From contig CM023535.1 of NCBI GenBank assembly GCA_013350335.1, positions 31,342,991 through 31,406,990 of the forward strand: 64,000 nt of DNA, given 5' to 3'. Shown here in pieces: positions 47,715-61,100 of the stretch; positions within the stretch are counted from its first letter, which is position 1, and every line of letters begins with the position of its first letter. The translations under genes and the position numbers were made by a program. The notes under the pieces were generated by a model that did no database searches, was not told the origin of the DNA, and was given only the letters and a program-made list of their open reading frames with translations. This DNA is from Chimonanthus salicifolius. Lineage: Eukaryota; Streptophyta; Magnoliopsida; Laurales; Calycanthaceae.

Positions 47715-48130
47715 ATATTGTTTCCCTTCGGGTGATCAAAATTTCACCATGCGAAGGTGGCAATCGATGTTGGCCTGAACACTAGTCAACCAGTCCATGC
47801 CAAATATAATGTCGTACTCAATCATATCGAGTACCAGGTGTTTGAATTCAAATCTGTATCAGCGAGTTCAGTATTCACTGTTGTGCATATAAGCCCTAAT
47901 GACGTGTCTCCGACGGGGGATACAATAGTGAGTGATGTGGACAGTTTTTGTACTAATGTGCCAATAGCGGTGATGAATGTAGCAGATATGAAAGAGTGGG
48001 ATGCTCCAGAATCAAATAATGCAAAGGCGTAGGAACTATTGATTATAGCCATACCTTGAATCACGGAGTGATCCACTACTGCTGGAGGAGCTAAAGTAAA
48101 CAGCCGTCCAGATCTGGTAGGGTTAGACGC
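47715..48130 (-). pseudogene. pol: Element L protease (truncated)
   Basis: MDHSVIQGMAI, then an intact ALFDSGASHSFI aspartic protease site and VSPVGDTSLGLIC are followed by a frame change near 47830. The reading ends in FWSPEGKQY at the junction with LTR K. It is homologous to 44604-45000 of element I and 12640-13000 of C. Confidence 0.8.
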
Positions 48131-49257
48131 CCGTCCCGCCTAGTTATATGTCCTGCCTCCTCGTGAATTAGCTGGTCTAGTTGGTGAGCGAAATGAACCT
48201 CTGGAATAAGAGGGCCTGCTAAGCTGTGGGCATTCTCTCTTGAAATGGCCCGGCTGATCACAATGAAAACAGTTGTTCACGCCCTTGGGAACCTGAGAGA
48301 CTGATGCAGATGGGGAGGGCTGGTTGGGACGAAAGCCCCCTGTTGACCCGGTAGAAGGTGAGGGTCTGCTAAAGTTCGGTCGGAACTTCTTGTTGGGCTA
48401 AAATGTACCCCTCCCACTCTGACCTCGGTGGTTGTCAAACTGCACTATCTCAGCCATTTCTTGCTTTGCTATAGTGGCCCTGCTGACCACCTCTGCCAGT
48501 GTGGCTGCCTTGAATATGGTACCTTGGCCCTAATGCTTGGCCGTAGGCCCCGCTCAAACTTGAGAGCCCTTCGGTACTCAGTATCCACCATATAAAGTGC
48601 ATAACAAGACAGACTGAGGAACTCATGGTGATACTCTGCCACCGTCATGGTACCTTGTACGAAAGATAGAAACGCTTGAGTATGGCGCTCCTTCTCCTCC
48701 TCAGGGAAGTAATGGTCCAAAAATGTAGCTGAGAACTGCTCCCAAGTCATTGCAGTCCTTTATCTTTTCGGAAGGAGTGCTCGCTGTTTCTCTACCACCT
48801 CCCACCATTTACCGGCATCATCAATCAGTTGTGATGTAGCCAGCAGTATCTTGTCATCATGACTCGAGATCTTTAACAGGGTCAGGATCTGAGTAATCTT
48901 CTTTAACCAGTTTTCTGCTCCGACAACCCCTTCTTTCCCTTTGAAGTAAGGGGGGCGCTATTGCTGGAAATCCTTGACCATGCTCTTGTCATTGGCGTCG
49001 CTTGTGGTCGCATTTCCGTTCAAATACTGTTGAAGTACGGAAGTAACCACTGCTTGGACCAAGCTTTGTAGTTCGAGAGGCACCACCGGTATATTCACGC
49101 TGTTTTGTTCCTCCTCCTCTTGGTGGGATGGTTGTTCATCGTGTTGAGATGGTTGTTCTTCCTCTTCATGTTGAGATTATCGATCCTCCTCTTCATGTTG
49201 AGATTTTTGTACCTCCTTTTCCTTTTTGTTTTGTCGGGTCTTTCTCTTTGGAGGCAT
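48131..49257 (-). pseudogene. gag: Element L gag (broken)
   Basis: The start is MPPKRKTRQNKKEK at 49257. Repeated SQHEEE-type charged units follow, then VPLELQSLVQAVVTSVLQ, ENWLKKITQILTLLK, DDAGKWWEVVEKQ and FLDHYFPEEEKERHTQAF. A complete CCHC knuckle CFHCDQPGHFKREC (about 48235-48276) is present. Stops near 49178 and 48762 and a frame change near 48520 break it. It is the best preserved gag core of the three gypsy copies. Confidence 0.85.
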
Positions 49258-49663
49258 TCTAAATAAGTCATTAAAAACATTATTGACTTAGCTCTTTCGT
49301 AAAGTTGTGTTTTCACATTATGAGGAAATTGCCAAATAAGCACTCTTTGTATTTCTTTGTTTTTGGGGAAACTTCCTAAGTACCAAGTATTCGTTTTCTC
49401 AATATGGGGATATCGGGGAAATATATCCTATTTTGCTATGTTTGATAAATCCAATTATTGTGACCGTACTTCCTTTGCTATCATTCCTTGTTGTTCTCAG
49501 ATTGAATGTTTCAGTCTGAGTCTAACGAAGTAAATTTATCTGGCCCCCGTGCAGCGGATTCCGAAGAGTCGGTTAGTTGGGATTCTTATCTGTCAGTGAG
49601 ACATGAAACCATCTTAATCTTACTTCGAAAGATTCAACCTTCCCGTTTCGCTCTGATACCAAC

Positions 49664-50048
49664 TGTAACGTCCCGCCCTTTGTCACTCACTTTTCGAAAA
49701 TCAGAGTCTATTTTTTTTTAAAATAGAAAAACGAAAGAGAGCGGGACGTCACGACGCGAGCTAAGTCCGAACTTCTAAAGTCCGACCCTTAACTGGCCAA
49801 CCATACGTGTGCATGGACTAAGTCCATGAATACGGTTCACACGCAATAAGTTATACATACGGATTAAAACATAACTGTGGAATTATAATAGAACCTAATT
49901 CTATTCCATTTTTAGATAGCAAAGTAGTCCAAGTCTTAACCATAATTATCTTAACTTAAATATCCAAAGTAAACCATTCAAACCATAGCAAAATATCTAA
50001 GTTATTACATGCCCGAATTCTAGCTACTCAAATTACATAGTCCATGAG
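49664..50048 (-). repeat. 5' LTR of element L, first segment
   Basis: It begins (plus strand) TGTAACGTCCCGCCC next to the primer binding site, with the conserved hairpin at 49760-49793. It is interrupted by LTR M at 50049 (duplication atgag, 50044-50048 and 57360-57364). Confidence 0.92.
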
Positions 50049-52874
50049 TGTAACGCCCCACCCTTTTTCACTCGCTTTCCCGAAAATCAGAGTCTATTTT
50101 TTTTTTTTATAAATAGAAGAGTGAGCGAGAGCGGGACGTTATGACACGAGCTAACTCCGAGCTTCTAAAGCCCAACCCTTAACTGGCCAACCATACATGT
50201 GCATGGACTAAGTCCACGAATACGGTTCACACGTACAAATAAATATACATGCGGAATATAACATAAACTGCGGATTATAATAGAACCTAACTCTATTCCA
50301 TTTTAGATAGCAAAGTAGTTCAAGTCTTTAACCATAATTAACTTACTAGAATATCCAACAGAAACCATTCAAACCATAGCAACATATCTAAGTTATTACA
50401 TGCCCAAATTCTAGTTACTCAAATTACAAGTCCATAAGTAACTTAATCAAAATATAAATTAAACACATTCAAGCTTCTATGCTTGGCTCTGATCACGCTC
50501 ATCGTTCCCTTCGTTTCCTGTATCATCCACTAGGGTAGAAATAGGGCGTTAGACAAAGCGCCCAGTAGGTATTCCAAGTAGGGCTAACACATGGTTAGTA
50601 CAAATCATATATAATAACATAATGTCAAAACCATATAAAAACAATGCCATGTCATGGTGTCAAATGCAATGAGTCTCACCCATCACAAGTACATATAACC
50701 TCTTGATGGAATTCTCCTCATCAAGGTATCCTCACAATTACCTTACGAACGCCCCGCCGGAGTGTGTTCTCCGGATTCTTCTTGATGGATATGCACATCA
50801 AGGTCTTCCTACGAATGCCTTAAGGGCGCCCCAACGGAGCGTAGCCTCCGGTTACAAACATCCTTCCCATGCCATGCATGAGATGCATATGTCCACATGC
50901 TATGTAATAGAATAATCATAGCATTAAAACCACATATTTGAAATATAATAGTTTTACAACATAAACCATCAAAATAAGAGATTAAACCATAATACATAAC
51001 CCATGGTTTCAAAGGGGTAGAATCCTACCAAAGACAACTAAAGTGTCCTTGAGCTTTAATCCGGTAACCGTTCACGATTGTGCACCCCTTGTGAAGTCCT
51101 GTTACCTTACAACATATCCATGAGTCAAACCAATAACCCATTTGATTTGCAATAATGTCTAAGTCCAAAAACACACTTTGTGGGGTTCGGCCATACACTA
51201 TGGCTGAACCTCACCTATTTGGTTTTAGCCCCTCTTTTGAATTGTTAATCAAACACCACTAAGGTAATCATCTAAACCCTAAGTCCACAAATCATTCCTC
51301 ATGGGGTTCGGCCATACACCATGGCCGAACCCATGCTCCATTATTTTTACTTATTTACAACATTGCCATTAATTTATCCATGGCTAACATTTCATTCATT
51401 AGAGCATACTTAAGTCCATATTTTGATCCACAAAATGGTTCATGGGGTTCGGCCATACACCATGGCCGAACCCTATGATGTCTAAATCCAATTTATCCAT
51501 TGAATTATTTACCCTCCTTAGGTCCATAAACCAAGGTCCCTCCATGGGGTTTAACCATATATTTAGATTCATTCTTTTTTATCATCGTATACCATGTTTA
51601 AAATCAATTACACATACCACAATTCCCCATCATTTCCATGATCTAAAATCACCTTAGTCCAACAATATTTTTCCCTTTAATCCCTTCAAAAATCATTGAT
51701 AACCTTCCATGGGGTTCGGCCATACACCATGGCCGAACCCATGGTCCATGGTTCTTTCACCAATTATCATTTTAACACCATTTAAAATGATTAATATTCC
51801 TTCCTTTAAAGCCCTTTTAAAATCCTTAACATGCATCTACAATTTCCATGCTTTGAAACCCATTAAAATTATTAAACAATCCACATAAATTCAATATCTA
51901 AGAAAACCCTTAGTTCATAAATATTCCTTGGTGGGGTTCGGCCATACAACATGGCCGAACCTCACCCTTTGGTTTTGTGCCCTTCTTTTCAATTCTTTAT
52001 GGTTCTCATACATACCTCCATTTAAGTCCTTTACAACCTTTTAAAATCACAAGCATACTTCTATGATTTCCATCTTTCAAATCCATTAAAAATATTAACA
52101 AAGTCCTTCCATGTATGGCCGAACCCTATGGTTCATCCTTTTCATTAAACCTCATCATTCATCCCTTAATCTTTCTTCCATGGGGTTCGGCCATACACCA
52201 TGGCCGAACCCTATGGTTCCTTATTTAAACAAAATCCATTAAAATACCTACCGGTTCTGCGACTCCTCCGGTTTTCCTTCGCTCCAACTTGTTCTTCCGA
52301 TCCTTTCCTTCCTTAGCCTCTTCCTCCTTCCTTCTTAATCCTTTGGCCGAGAGTGTGAGAGAGAGAGAGTTCGGCCTTGAGTGATAGGGAGAGAACCTTG
52401 AGATGAAGCTCTAAGTCTTTTTGTCTTGGGGAGTGGTCGGCCAAGAGATGGTTCGAAGGAGAGAAAACAGCCAAGAGGGAGAGGGAGAGAGTGAGATGAA
52501 AATCCAATTTGTTTTGTTCCAATGAGGTGGTCGGCTAAGGGTGATGCCTTTGATAAAGTCCTTTGTGTAACTCCCATTTTCATTAACCACCCTCTTTAAT
52601 GCTCCACTTGGAGATTTCATCCATGAGATGAAACTCCAAGGATCCAACGGTGTAGCCTTTGTTTTGGCATGTGTAACACATGAAACCGTCCCCCTCCTTA
52701 TTAATTCCCCATTTGGGGGTTTCATCCATGAGATGAAACTCTCCCTCCAACATGTATCTTTGGTTTGAATTTTGAAATAACCAAAACTCCTCACCTCCCA
52801 TTAATGATCCAGTGGGGGTTTCATCCATGAGATGAAACTCCCATGCCAACGTGTACTATGGGTTTGAATTGTGT
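50049..52874 (-). mobile_element. Solo LTR M, first segment
   Basis: On the plus strand it begins TGTAACGCCCCACCC. It carries a weak end hairpin (50150-50183), the acceptor at 50530, a tandem repeat region (50700-50850), GGCC hairpins (51181-52225), a donor-like GGTAGGT at 52251 and repeated GGTTTCATCCATGAGATGAA inverted repeats (52610-52840). LTR N is inserted at 52875. M resumes at 56969 and ends at 57359. Confidence 0.92.
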
Positions 52875-55800
52875 TGTAATAGCCCGAATTTTTAAATCAA
52901 CATATATATGGCATTTATTTATTTTAATAATGGAAAAAATTGGAATTTTGATGTTATGGATGTTAAATGGATCAAATTTTGGGGCAAGGGCCCAAGTATG
53001 GTCCAATGGACCATGGATTGGATGGAATTCATTTAAGGGGTCAATAATGGTCAAAGTGGGCCCGATAACCATTTGGGACCCAATGGGTCAAAATGAGTCA
53101 AACTCTAAGGTAAATGATAGAAAATAATTTAATTGGGCTATGGGCCCAATGGTAACCCAATTAATTGAAATGGGTTGAATTGGAGTTAAACCACCTAAGT
53201 TAATGATGAGATGGTTAAGATGGCATAACAAAGTGGGGCCCACCTCCACCTCACCAAGTGAGGTGGCGTGTGGATGAAGGAAAAGGTGGGGCCGACCATC
53301 ATGGTTGACTTGGTCAACCATTGATAAGTTAAGTGGACTAAGGAGGATTAAAGTAGATAAAGTTGATTTAATTAATGTAAATCATCTAAGTTTAATCTTG
53401 ATTAGACCAAGGGACATGATCGAGTGGGACCCACCTCCACCTCATCAAGTGAGGTGGCGGGTGGGCTAAGAATTGGTGGGGCCGACCACCATGGTTGACT
53501 TGGTCAACCATGGGTGGATTCATGGAGAAGAATTAAGGAGATTAGATGGAATTAAATGATGTAATTAAGGGACCTAAATTAAAGTATCAAATTAATCAAA
53601 TGAATTAATTAAATACATAGGTTAGTCAAATGAGTCAAATGAGGAGTCAAAGGGGTGGTTTCATCCCATTGAAACCACCCAAACTACTCATTCAAACACA
53701 CACAAAACCGTTGGCATGTGGGGTGGTTTCATCCCAACCACCACCACCAAAGGCATGAGAGCCCATACCCCTCTCCATGATGGGTGGTCAATGGACTTGA
53801 TGGGAAGACCAAACCACCCACCTTAAAGACCCAAAACCGTTGGCATGGTGGTGGTTTCATCCCAACCACCACCACCAAGGACATGCAAGCCATACTTACC
53901 CATGTTGGTTGGTCAAATGGAATGATGGAGGAGTGTAACCCAAGCCACCAAGATGAGATGGGAATGGGTCTAGAGTCTCATCTCATCTCCATCTCTTCAT
54001 TCCCTCTCCCAAAACCGTTCTTTCTCTCTCTCCCAAGGAAAACACCAAGAAAGAAAAAGAAACTTAGAAGAAAAGAAGGAAAAAACTAGGCTTGGCCGAC
54101 CACCACCCCAAGACCCAAGCTTGAAATAATTTTCCATCCCTTCCTCCCCTCTCCCTCTCTCGAAATCTAACCCTACCTTAGCCGAACCCTAACCTTGGAG
54201 ACTTCATCTTGATCAAGCACATAGTGGCCGAACAACAAGGAAAAGAAGAAGAGAAAAGGCTAAGGAAATCAAAAGGAGAAAGAAAGGCAGGAGGAGTCGT
54301 CGGTGTGGTAAGAAATTCTTAAACAAGAATTTATATTTTTTAAAAGGTTAAGATGTGTTTATGGAATCCATTTCTTAGAATGAATGGTGGCCACAAATGT
54401 TATGGGCCTTAGATCTAAGATCCATCCAATGATAAGATGAGAAATGGATGAAATGGGAGAGATAGATTAAGAAAAATAAATAAAAGGATTAAGGAGGTTA
54501 TGTAATTAAATGGATTAAGCATGAAAGTATGGGTTTTTGAATGGATTGATGGACCATAGGGTTCGGCCATGTAGTATGGCCGAACCCCATGGTAAATGGT
54601 TGATGATTTTAATTAGGGATTTTTAAATTTAAAGCCATGGAGAATGATTATGATGTTTAGGGTTGTAAATGATTAAATGTTGGAAAAATTTAAAGGGGTT
54701 TAAATGAGGAAAAATCATGGAGTGTGTGAATGATTTTGTGGCCTCAAAAAGCTTAGGAAAATGGTGAATCATGAACCATGGGTTCGGCCATGGTGTATGG
54801 CCGAACCCTATGGTGATGGAATGATGAAATTAATGGTTATAAAAGTATGGAAATTAATGGAGGAAGTTAATGGTAATTAAGTGGATTTTTCTTTAGTATT
54901 TTAAACAAGGTTTAAATGGGTGGAAATGAAGTTTTTAAAAATAAAAACTATGGACCCATGGCCGAACCCCATGGGGAGACTTTGAGGAAATTTGGGGCCT
55001 TGGAACCATGGAAAATAAAATGGAATGATGGTTAAATTAAATGGACCAAAGTATATCTTATGATGATTATGAAAGGATGATTTAAATGTATATTTTAAAT
55101 TCAGTTATGGTGGGACCAAATGAGGTGAAATGGACCCAAGAAAGATAGGAAAAAGACATCATGGGTTCGGCCATGGTGTATGGCCGAACCCATGACCCAT
55201 TTGTAGGTCATGTTATGGGCAAGAATGGGAATTATGTATGGGATTAGATGATTGGAAATTTAATTAAATTAAGTGGCTGATCTTAGGGATATTATGTCAT
55301 GGTCATTAAATCATTAATGGGACTAAGTATATGGATGAATTATGGACAAAAATGTACATGGATGGAGGAGATATTAAACCATGGAAGTATAGTGGCAAAA
55401 CCGTAATTATTGGCCACAATGAAGGACCATGGGTTCGGCCATGGTACATGGCCGAACCCCATGTAGGTTGGACATGAACTTGGATGCATTAAGATGATAT
55501 TATGAACGATTAAATGAAGCTTAGGGTTCTTGCCTTTTAGGCTCACAAAATTAGATGTTTAAATGGGCAAAATTTGGAATTATGTATGTGTTTAAATCAA
55601 TGGAAATGAGGCTAAGTTAAGGGCTGATTTTTGATGATCTTGTAACATAATTAGGGATCATTAATGGATCTAAGGTTGTGATCAGTTAGGGACTTAATCA
55701 TGGATAAAATATGGACTAATTTGGTAAATACATAATAAGGTATCGGGACGTCTCAAACGGTATGCGGTTGGCGACCGGATTATCGAATGAAAATGTAAAG

Positions 55801-56963
55801 GGACGCTAAGCGGTATTCGGTAGGATTCCTACCTTTTTGTAAGCCGTGGATTATGTGTATGTGATGGTTTCCTTGTTTTATTTCGGTAATTATATGATTT
55901 ATTTTAAGATGGGTTCTAAATGCTATGGATGTTATTTTTAAATGCTATGGATAATAACTTAATGCTATGGATGATATTTTTAAATACTATGGATTATATT
56001 TCCATGCTATGGATTATATATTAAGGATATGAATTATATATATATACTACATAGCAAAATGCACTTACATCTCATGCATGGCATGGGCGGGAAAATAAAG
56101 GAACCTGAGTCCATGCTCCGTTGGGGCGACTGAGAACAAACATGGGGATAGCCTGAGGTTCTATAACCGGAGTCCATGCTCCGTCGGGGCGACCGAGAAG
56201 CAAACATGGGGATAGCTTGATATGCTATAACTGGAGTCCATGTTCCGTCGGGGCAACCGAGAACAAACATGGGGACACCTTGACGAAGACTTGCCGTCAA
56301 GGGGGATATGATATTATTTGATGATACGGATGATGGGTGGGACACATGACATAGGCACCCATGGCTTGGCATTCATTTTATGGGATTTATTATATTGTTA
56401 TCTGTATGCTTGTTATCACTGATCCATGTGCTAGCCCTACTCGGAGTCCTACTGGATGCGTTGTCTAACACCCTACTTCTACCCTAGCTGATGGCACAGG
56501 AGACGGTGGAAATGGTGGATGTGACAGGAGCCAAGCGTAGGAGCTTGGGAAAGCGGCTACTTAGCTTATTAAAGTTTTATTTTGGAAAATTGTAATTTAA
56601 GTAGCTTAGCTTGTCGGCATGTAATAATTTTAGATTTCATGCTATGGTTTGGATTTCATATTTGGACTTTATGATTATGAGATATTTAGTAATTTAATGA
56701 TGTATCTTCCCTTCTATCTAAAACTGGTAGGATAGATTCTATTATAACCCCCGCTTTAATGTTAAATTTTCGCAAGCTTACTTCTACGTGTGAACCATTC
56801 TTCGTGGACTTAGTTCCACGCACACGTAGGGTTGGCCAGTTAAGGGCCGGGCTTTAGAAGCTCGGACTTAACTCGCGTCGTAACGTCAGCGCCCTTTGTC
56901 ACTCTCCATTTCAAAAAATAAAAATAAACTCTGATTTTCGGTGAAAAAGGGGCGGGCGTTACA
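52875..56963 (+). mobile_element. Solo LTR N (4089 bp) inserted in LTR M
   Basis: It starts TGTAATAGCCCGAATTTT and ends GGCGGGCGTTACA, with the duplication tgtgt at 52870-52874 and 56964-56968. It has the donor GTGGTAAGAA (GT at 54308), GGCC hairpins (54559-55460), a three-copy repeat (56101-56290), the acceptor ACCCTAG ending 56487 and the end hairpin (56839-56872). It belongs to the same family as LTRs B and G. Confidence 0.95.
56101..56290 (+). repeat. Tandem repeat in LTR N, about 63-bp unit, three copies
   Basis: GGAGTCCATGCTCCGTCGGG units begin near 56103, 56166 and 56229, like those of LTR B. Confidence 0.85.
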
Positions 56964-57359
56964 TGTGTAACCCCCAAAACCTTTTCATCCAACTCACCTC
57001 TTTAACTTAACTCATATAATTTAATTCAAGTCTATTTAACTCACTTAACTCATCACTTTAAAATCAACTCAATCACTTGATTGCATTCCAATTTAATTCA
57101 GCTCCAATTAAGTTAGGCTTGAGCTCACTTGGTGGTCAACCAAGTCAACCATGACACATTGGGTCCCAATTGGGCATTTTGACCCAATTAAATGCATCTT
57201 ACCCATTTACTTTAAATTGAACACTTATTCCACAACCGTTGGGTCTTAATTGGGCCATTGACCCAACACCTTACCCATCTAAGGTCCATATCAATTAGTT
57301 CATAAATTAAATGGGCAAATTTCATGTATATTGATATCTTGAAAATCCGGGGTGTTACA
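56964..57359 (-). mobile_element. Solo LTR M, second segment
   Basis: It is the 5' end of M on the minus strand. It starts with the duplicated tgtgt and ends (plus strand) AAAATCCGGGGTGTTACA, followed by the duplication atgag. Joined, M is about 3.2 kb with no interior. Confidence 0.92.
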
Positions 57360-58111
57360 ATGAGTAACTTAATCAAAATATAATTAAACACATCCAAGCT
57401 CCTATACTTGGCTCCGATCACGTTCATCATTCCCTTCTATTCCTGTGTCATCTACTAGGGTAGAAGTAGGGCATTAGACAACGCGCCCAGTAGATATTCC
57501 AAGTAGGGCTAACACATGGGTTAGTACCAAAAATCACATAGATAATATAATAACAAAACCATGTAAAAGAATGCCATGCCATGGTGTCTTATGCAATGAG
57601 TCCCACCCATCACAAATACATGTATCCTTTTGATGGAATTCTCCTCATCAAGGTATCCCCACAGTTGCCTTACGGACGCCCTGACGAAATGTGTTTTCCG
57701 GTTACTTCCTGATGGATAATGCACATCAAGGTCTTCCCACGGATGCCTTATGGACGCCCCGACGGAGCGTGGCCTCCGGTTACAAACATCCCTCCCATGC
57801 CATGCATGAGATGTAGTGAACACATGCTATGTAATAATATAATCATAGCATTAAAACCTCATATTTGAAATATATCATTTTTACAACATAACTCATCAAA
57901 ATAAGAATAAAAATCATCATACATAACCCATGGTTTCAAAGAGGTAGAATCCTACCAAAGACCACTAAAGTGTCCTTGCGCTTTCGTCCGGAAACCGTTC
58001 ACGATCGTACACCCCTTGTGAGGTCCCGTTACCTTATAACATGCCAATCAATCAATTCCATATTCCAGTTAATTTACAAATATGTCTAAGTCCATAAACA
58101 CAACCTTGTGG
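57360..58111 (-). repeat. 5' LTR of element L, second segment
   Basis: It continues from 50048 and contains the acceptor block (near 57455) and a tandem repeat (57620-57790, ACGCCCCGACGGAGCGTGGC type). It is interrupted by solo LTR O at 58112 (duplication tgtgg, 58107-58111 and 61858-61862). Confidence 0.92.
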
Positions 58112-61100
58112 TGTAACACCCCGCCCCCTCCGAGAAATCAAAGTCTAATTTTTTTTTTTTAATAGAATAACACCGGAAGAGAGCGGGCGGCGTCACGACG
58201 CGAGCTAAGTTCGGACTTCCTAAGTCCGACCCTTAACTGGCCACCCATGTGTGCATGGACTAAACCCACGAAAGACAAGCCACACATGGAACTAAACAAG
58301 TTATGCAGAATAAACTAGACTAACTGAGGAATTAGATTGAATAGATAGCAAGTACAAGTCTCAATTATTAAATAACTTAATCCAAACATCCATTGTCAAA
58401 TACCATAAACAAACCATAGAAAAGTTTACTAGCTGTTACATGTCCATAGAATATAACTCAAAAGACAGTAATAAAAACATCCCAACCATCAATCAAGCGC
58501 TTAAGCTTGGCTCCCCTCCAGGTCCACGACCTTCTCTTTCCCTTTTCCATTTCCTGCATTATCCTCTATGGATAGAATTAGGGGGTTAGATCAACGCGCC
58601 CAGTAGGATTTCCGATTAGGGCTACCACATGGTTAGTATATAAAAACATGCATATATCATAATATATATGGTCATCAAAACAGGTAAATCAATGCTATGT
58701 AAATATGCATATGTAATGAGTCCTTCCCATCATGCATATACATAGCCATCACTTGACGAGACTCTCATCGTCAAGGTAAATCACAATACTCTTTCATTTC
58801 ATGTTGATGATATTCCCCCTGGCGGGACCCTCATCGCCTAAGGAGGCCGATGTGGCTCTCATCATCATAATATTTCTCCTGGCGGGACCCTCATCGCCTA
58901 AGGAGACCAATGTGATTCTCATCATTATACATTTCTCCTGGCGGGACCTGCATCGCCTAAGGAGACCAATGTATTTCTCATCATTATAACATTTCTCCTG
59001 GCGGGACCTGCATCGCCTAAGGAGACCAATGTATTATCATCATCATGATACTACTCCTGGCGGGACCCTCATCACCTAAGGAGGCTTTCCATAATCATCA
59101 TCCCATGTCCATGCATGAGATGCCAATGAATATATGAAGTATGTACATAAATCTCATGATTCAAAAACCAATTGAAACATAATAATAATAACAACATATC
59201 TTATCAAAATCATGATAAAACTAATCATCATAGTGGTTACAAGTAGGTAGAAAACCTACCGAAGATTAGCTTCGGTGTTTGTTCTTTCTTAAAGCGTCAC
59301 TTGCTCACGACTTACACGCCGTTCAACTTCCGCTTCCTTCTTATAAAATCAGCAAGTCAAATACTTGATCTACTTGATTTCTAATCAAGTTTAGGTCTCA
59401 TATACCATCTTGTTTCTAACTAAATCCAAAACCTCATAAACCATTTTGTGGGGTTCGGCCACACCCATGGCCGAACCTTACCTCATTTGAATTTAATCTC
59501 TCTTTTTATTTGCTAAACACTTCAACACTTCACATTTCAAAATATATCTCTTGATAGGGTTCGGCCATACCACATGGCCGAACCATATCACTTTGGTTTT
59601 GGACCCTTCTTTTCAAAATCCTTTAATCAATCCCTTCATATTACAATTTGGGTTGTATTTATGGTTTTTCCATTGGTCATACCCTTGTTTAACATTGTTA
59701 ACAACCTATGGCAATAAACATTAACCGATTGAATTTAATATCCCAAAAACAATGTTTATAGGTGGGGTTCGGCCATACACCTTGGCCGAACCACACTTAT
59801 TTCACTTGAGTCCACTTTTATCTCTTAATTTAATAATTCCATCCAAGTGACTCATTTACAAAAACTATAATCCAACAAATACAACTTGGTGGGGTTCGGC
59901 CATGCTACATGGCCGAACCTCACCTTCTCACCTTAACCATATATCCAAAACATGAAACCTTACCTCCATATAAACTGGTCCATGGGGTTCTCTTATCCCA
60001 ATTAATTCCATCTTTTATACATGGTTCATACTCAATATTTTTAACCATAATAACATTATGGTTTGGCCATGTAATGGCCGACCCAACACATCAACTTTAT
60101 CTCCATATAAAAACACCTTAATAATCTTGAATCATTGTATGGTTTTTATCCCTCAAAACCATACAAATTTTCCATAAAAATGTCATATCATTTCATGGGG
60201 TTCGGCCATCCCAATTGGCCGAACCCAATGGCCTATGATTTAAACCTCAATTGTCAAATACTTAGCCTTATTTAAAACATGCAAACATCTCCACCATTGG
60301 TATGGTTTTTATCTCTCCGAAACCATACCAAATCATCAAATATTTTCATGGGGTTCGGCCATCCAAAGTGGCCGAACCCTATGACCATGATTTGGACCCC
60401 TTTTTAATCAACAATTTCCAAGATTAAACCTTTGATGGATTCGGCCATTCCATGGCCAAATCGTGGCATCCAAATCCATGTTTTAAACCTTCTTTAATAA
60501 CTTATTTTGCCTCATCATAAACATGTATCTTAGGTCTAATTAAACATCCAAATCAGTCCAACACTTGCATGGTTTTATCTTACAAAAGCCATCAAAATTA
60601 ACCAATTCTTTTCATGGGGTTCGGCCATCCAAAGTGGCCGAACCCATTGATCCATTTTTCATCACTTTTATAAAACACCATCCAAGGTCTAATCCTTGAT
60701 GGATTCGGCCAAGACATGGCCAAATCATGATTCATTAATCCCATTTTATTAAACAAAAATCCATGGAAATACTTACCAAATTTTCCAAGCTTTTCTTCTT
60801 GCCTTTGCTCCTTGCCTTCCTTTCTTTCTTAGCCTCTCTTTCTTTGCTGATTATATGCTTAATCAATTGTGAAGAGACTACTTGCTGGTTCGACCAAGAG
60901 AAAGAGTTTGGAGAGAGGGAGAGAGATGAGGATTCTTAGGATTTCTTTGTGTGAAAATCGGCCAAATGAATGGTGCATTTCCTTTTGTTAAACAGCCCCA
61001 TATTATCTCATTACTTTTCATCATTCTTTGATCAAACCAATGGGATATTTGGTGCCAACCAAGGCACCCCTTGGCACTCCCAAGGCACCCTTTGGCACTC

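Larger units (their letters stand above)
47715..49663 (-). mobile_element. Element L: gag-protease interior of a minus-strand gypsy element
   Basis: Read leftwards from the primer site (GCTCTGATACCA at 49650-49661): a 390-bp leader, gag, then protease up to GKQYV, where the sequence joins LTR K. RT, RNase H, integrase and the 3' LTR are missing. There is no ORF0. Confidence 0.88.

Noticed and set aside
58815..59080. CRISPR-like array of regular repeats and spacers
   Set aside because: Units are contiguous tandem repeats with similar, not unique, intervening sequence, in plant LTR DNA. No cas gene is present.
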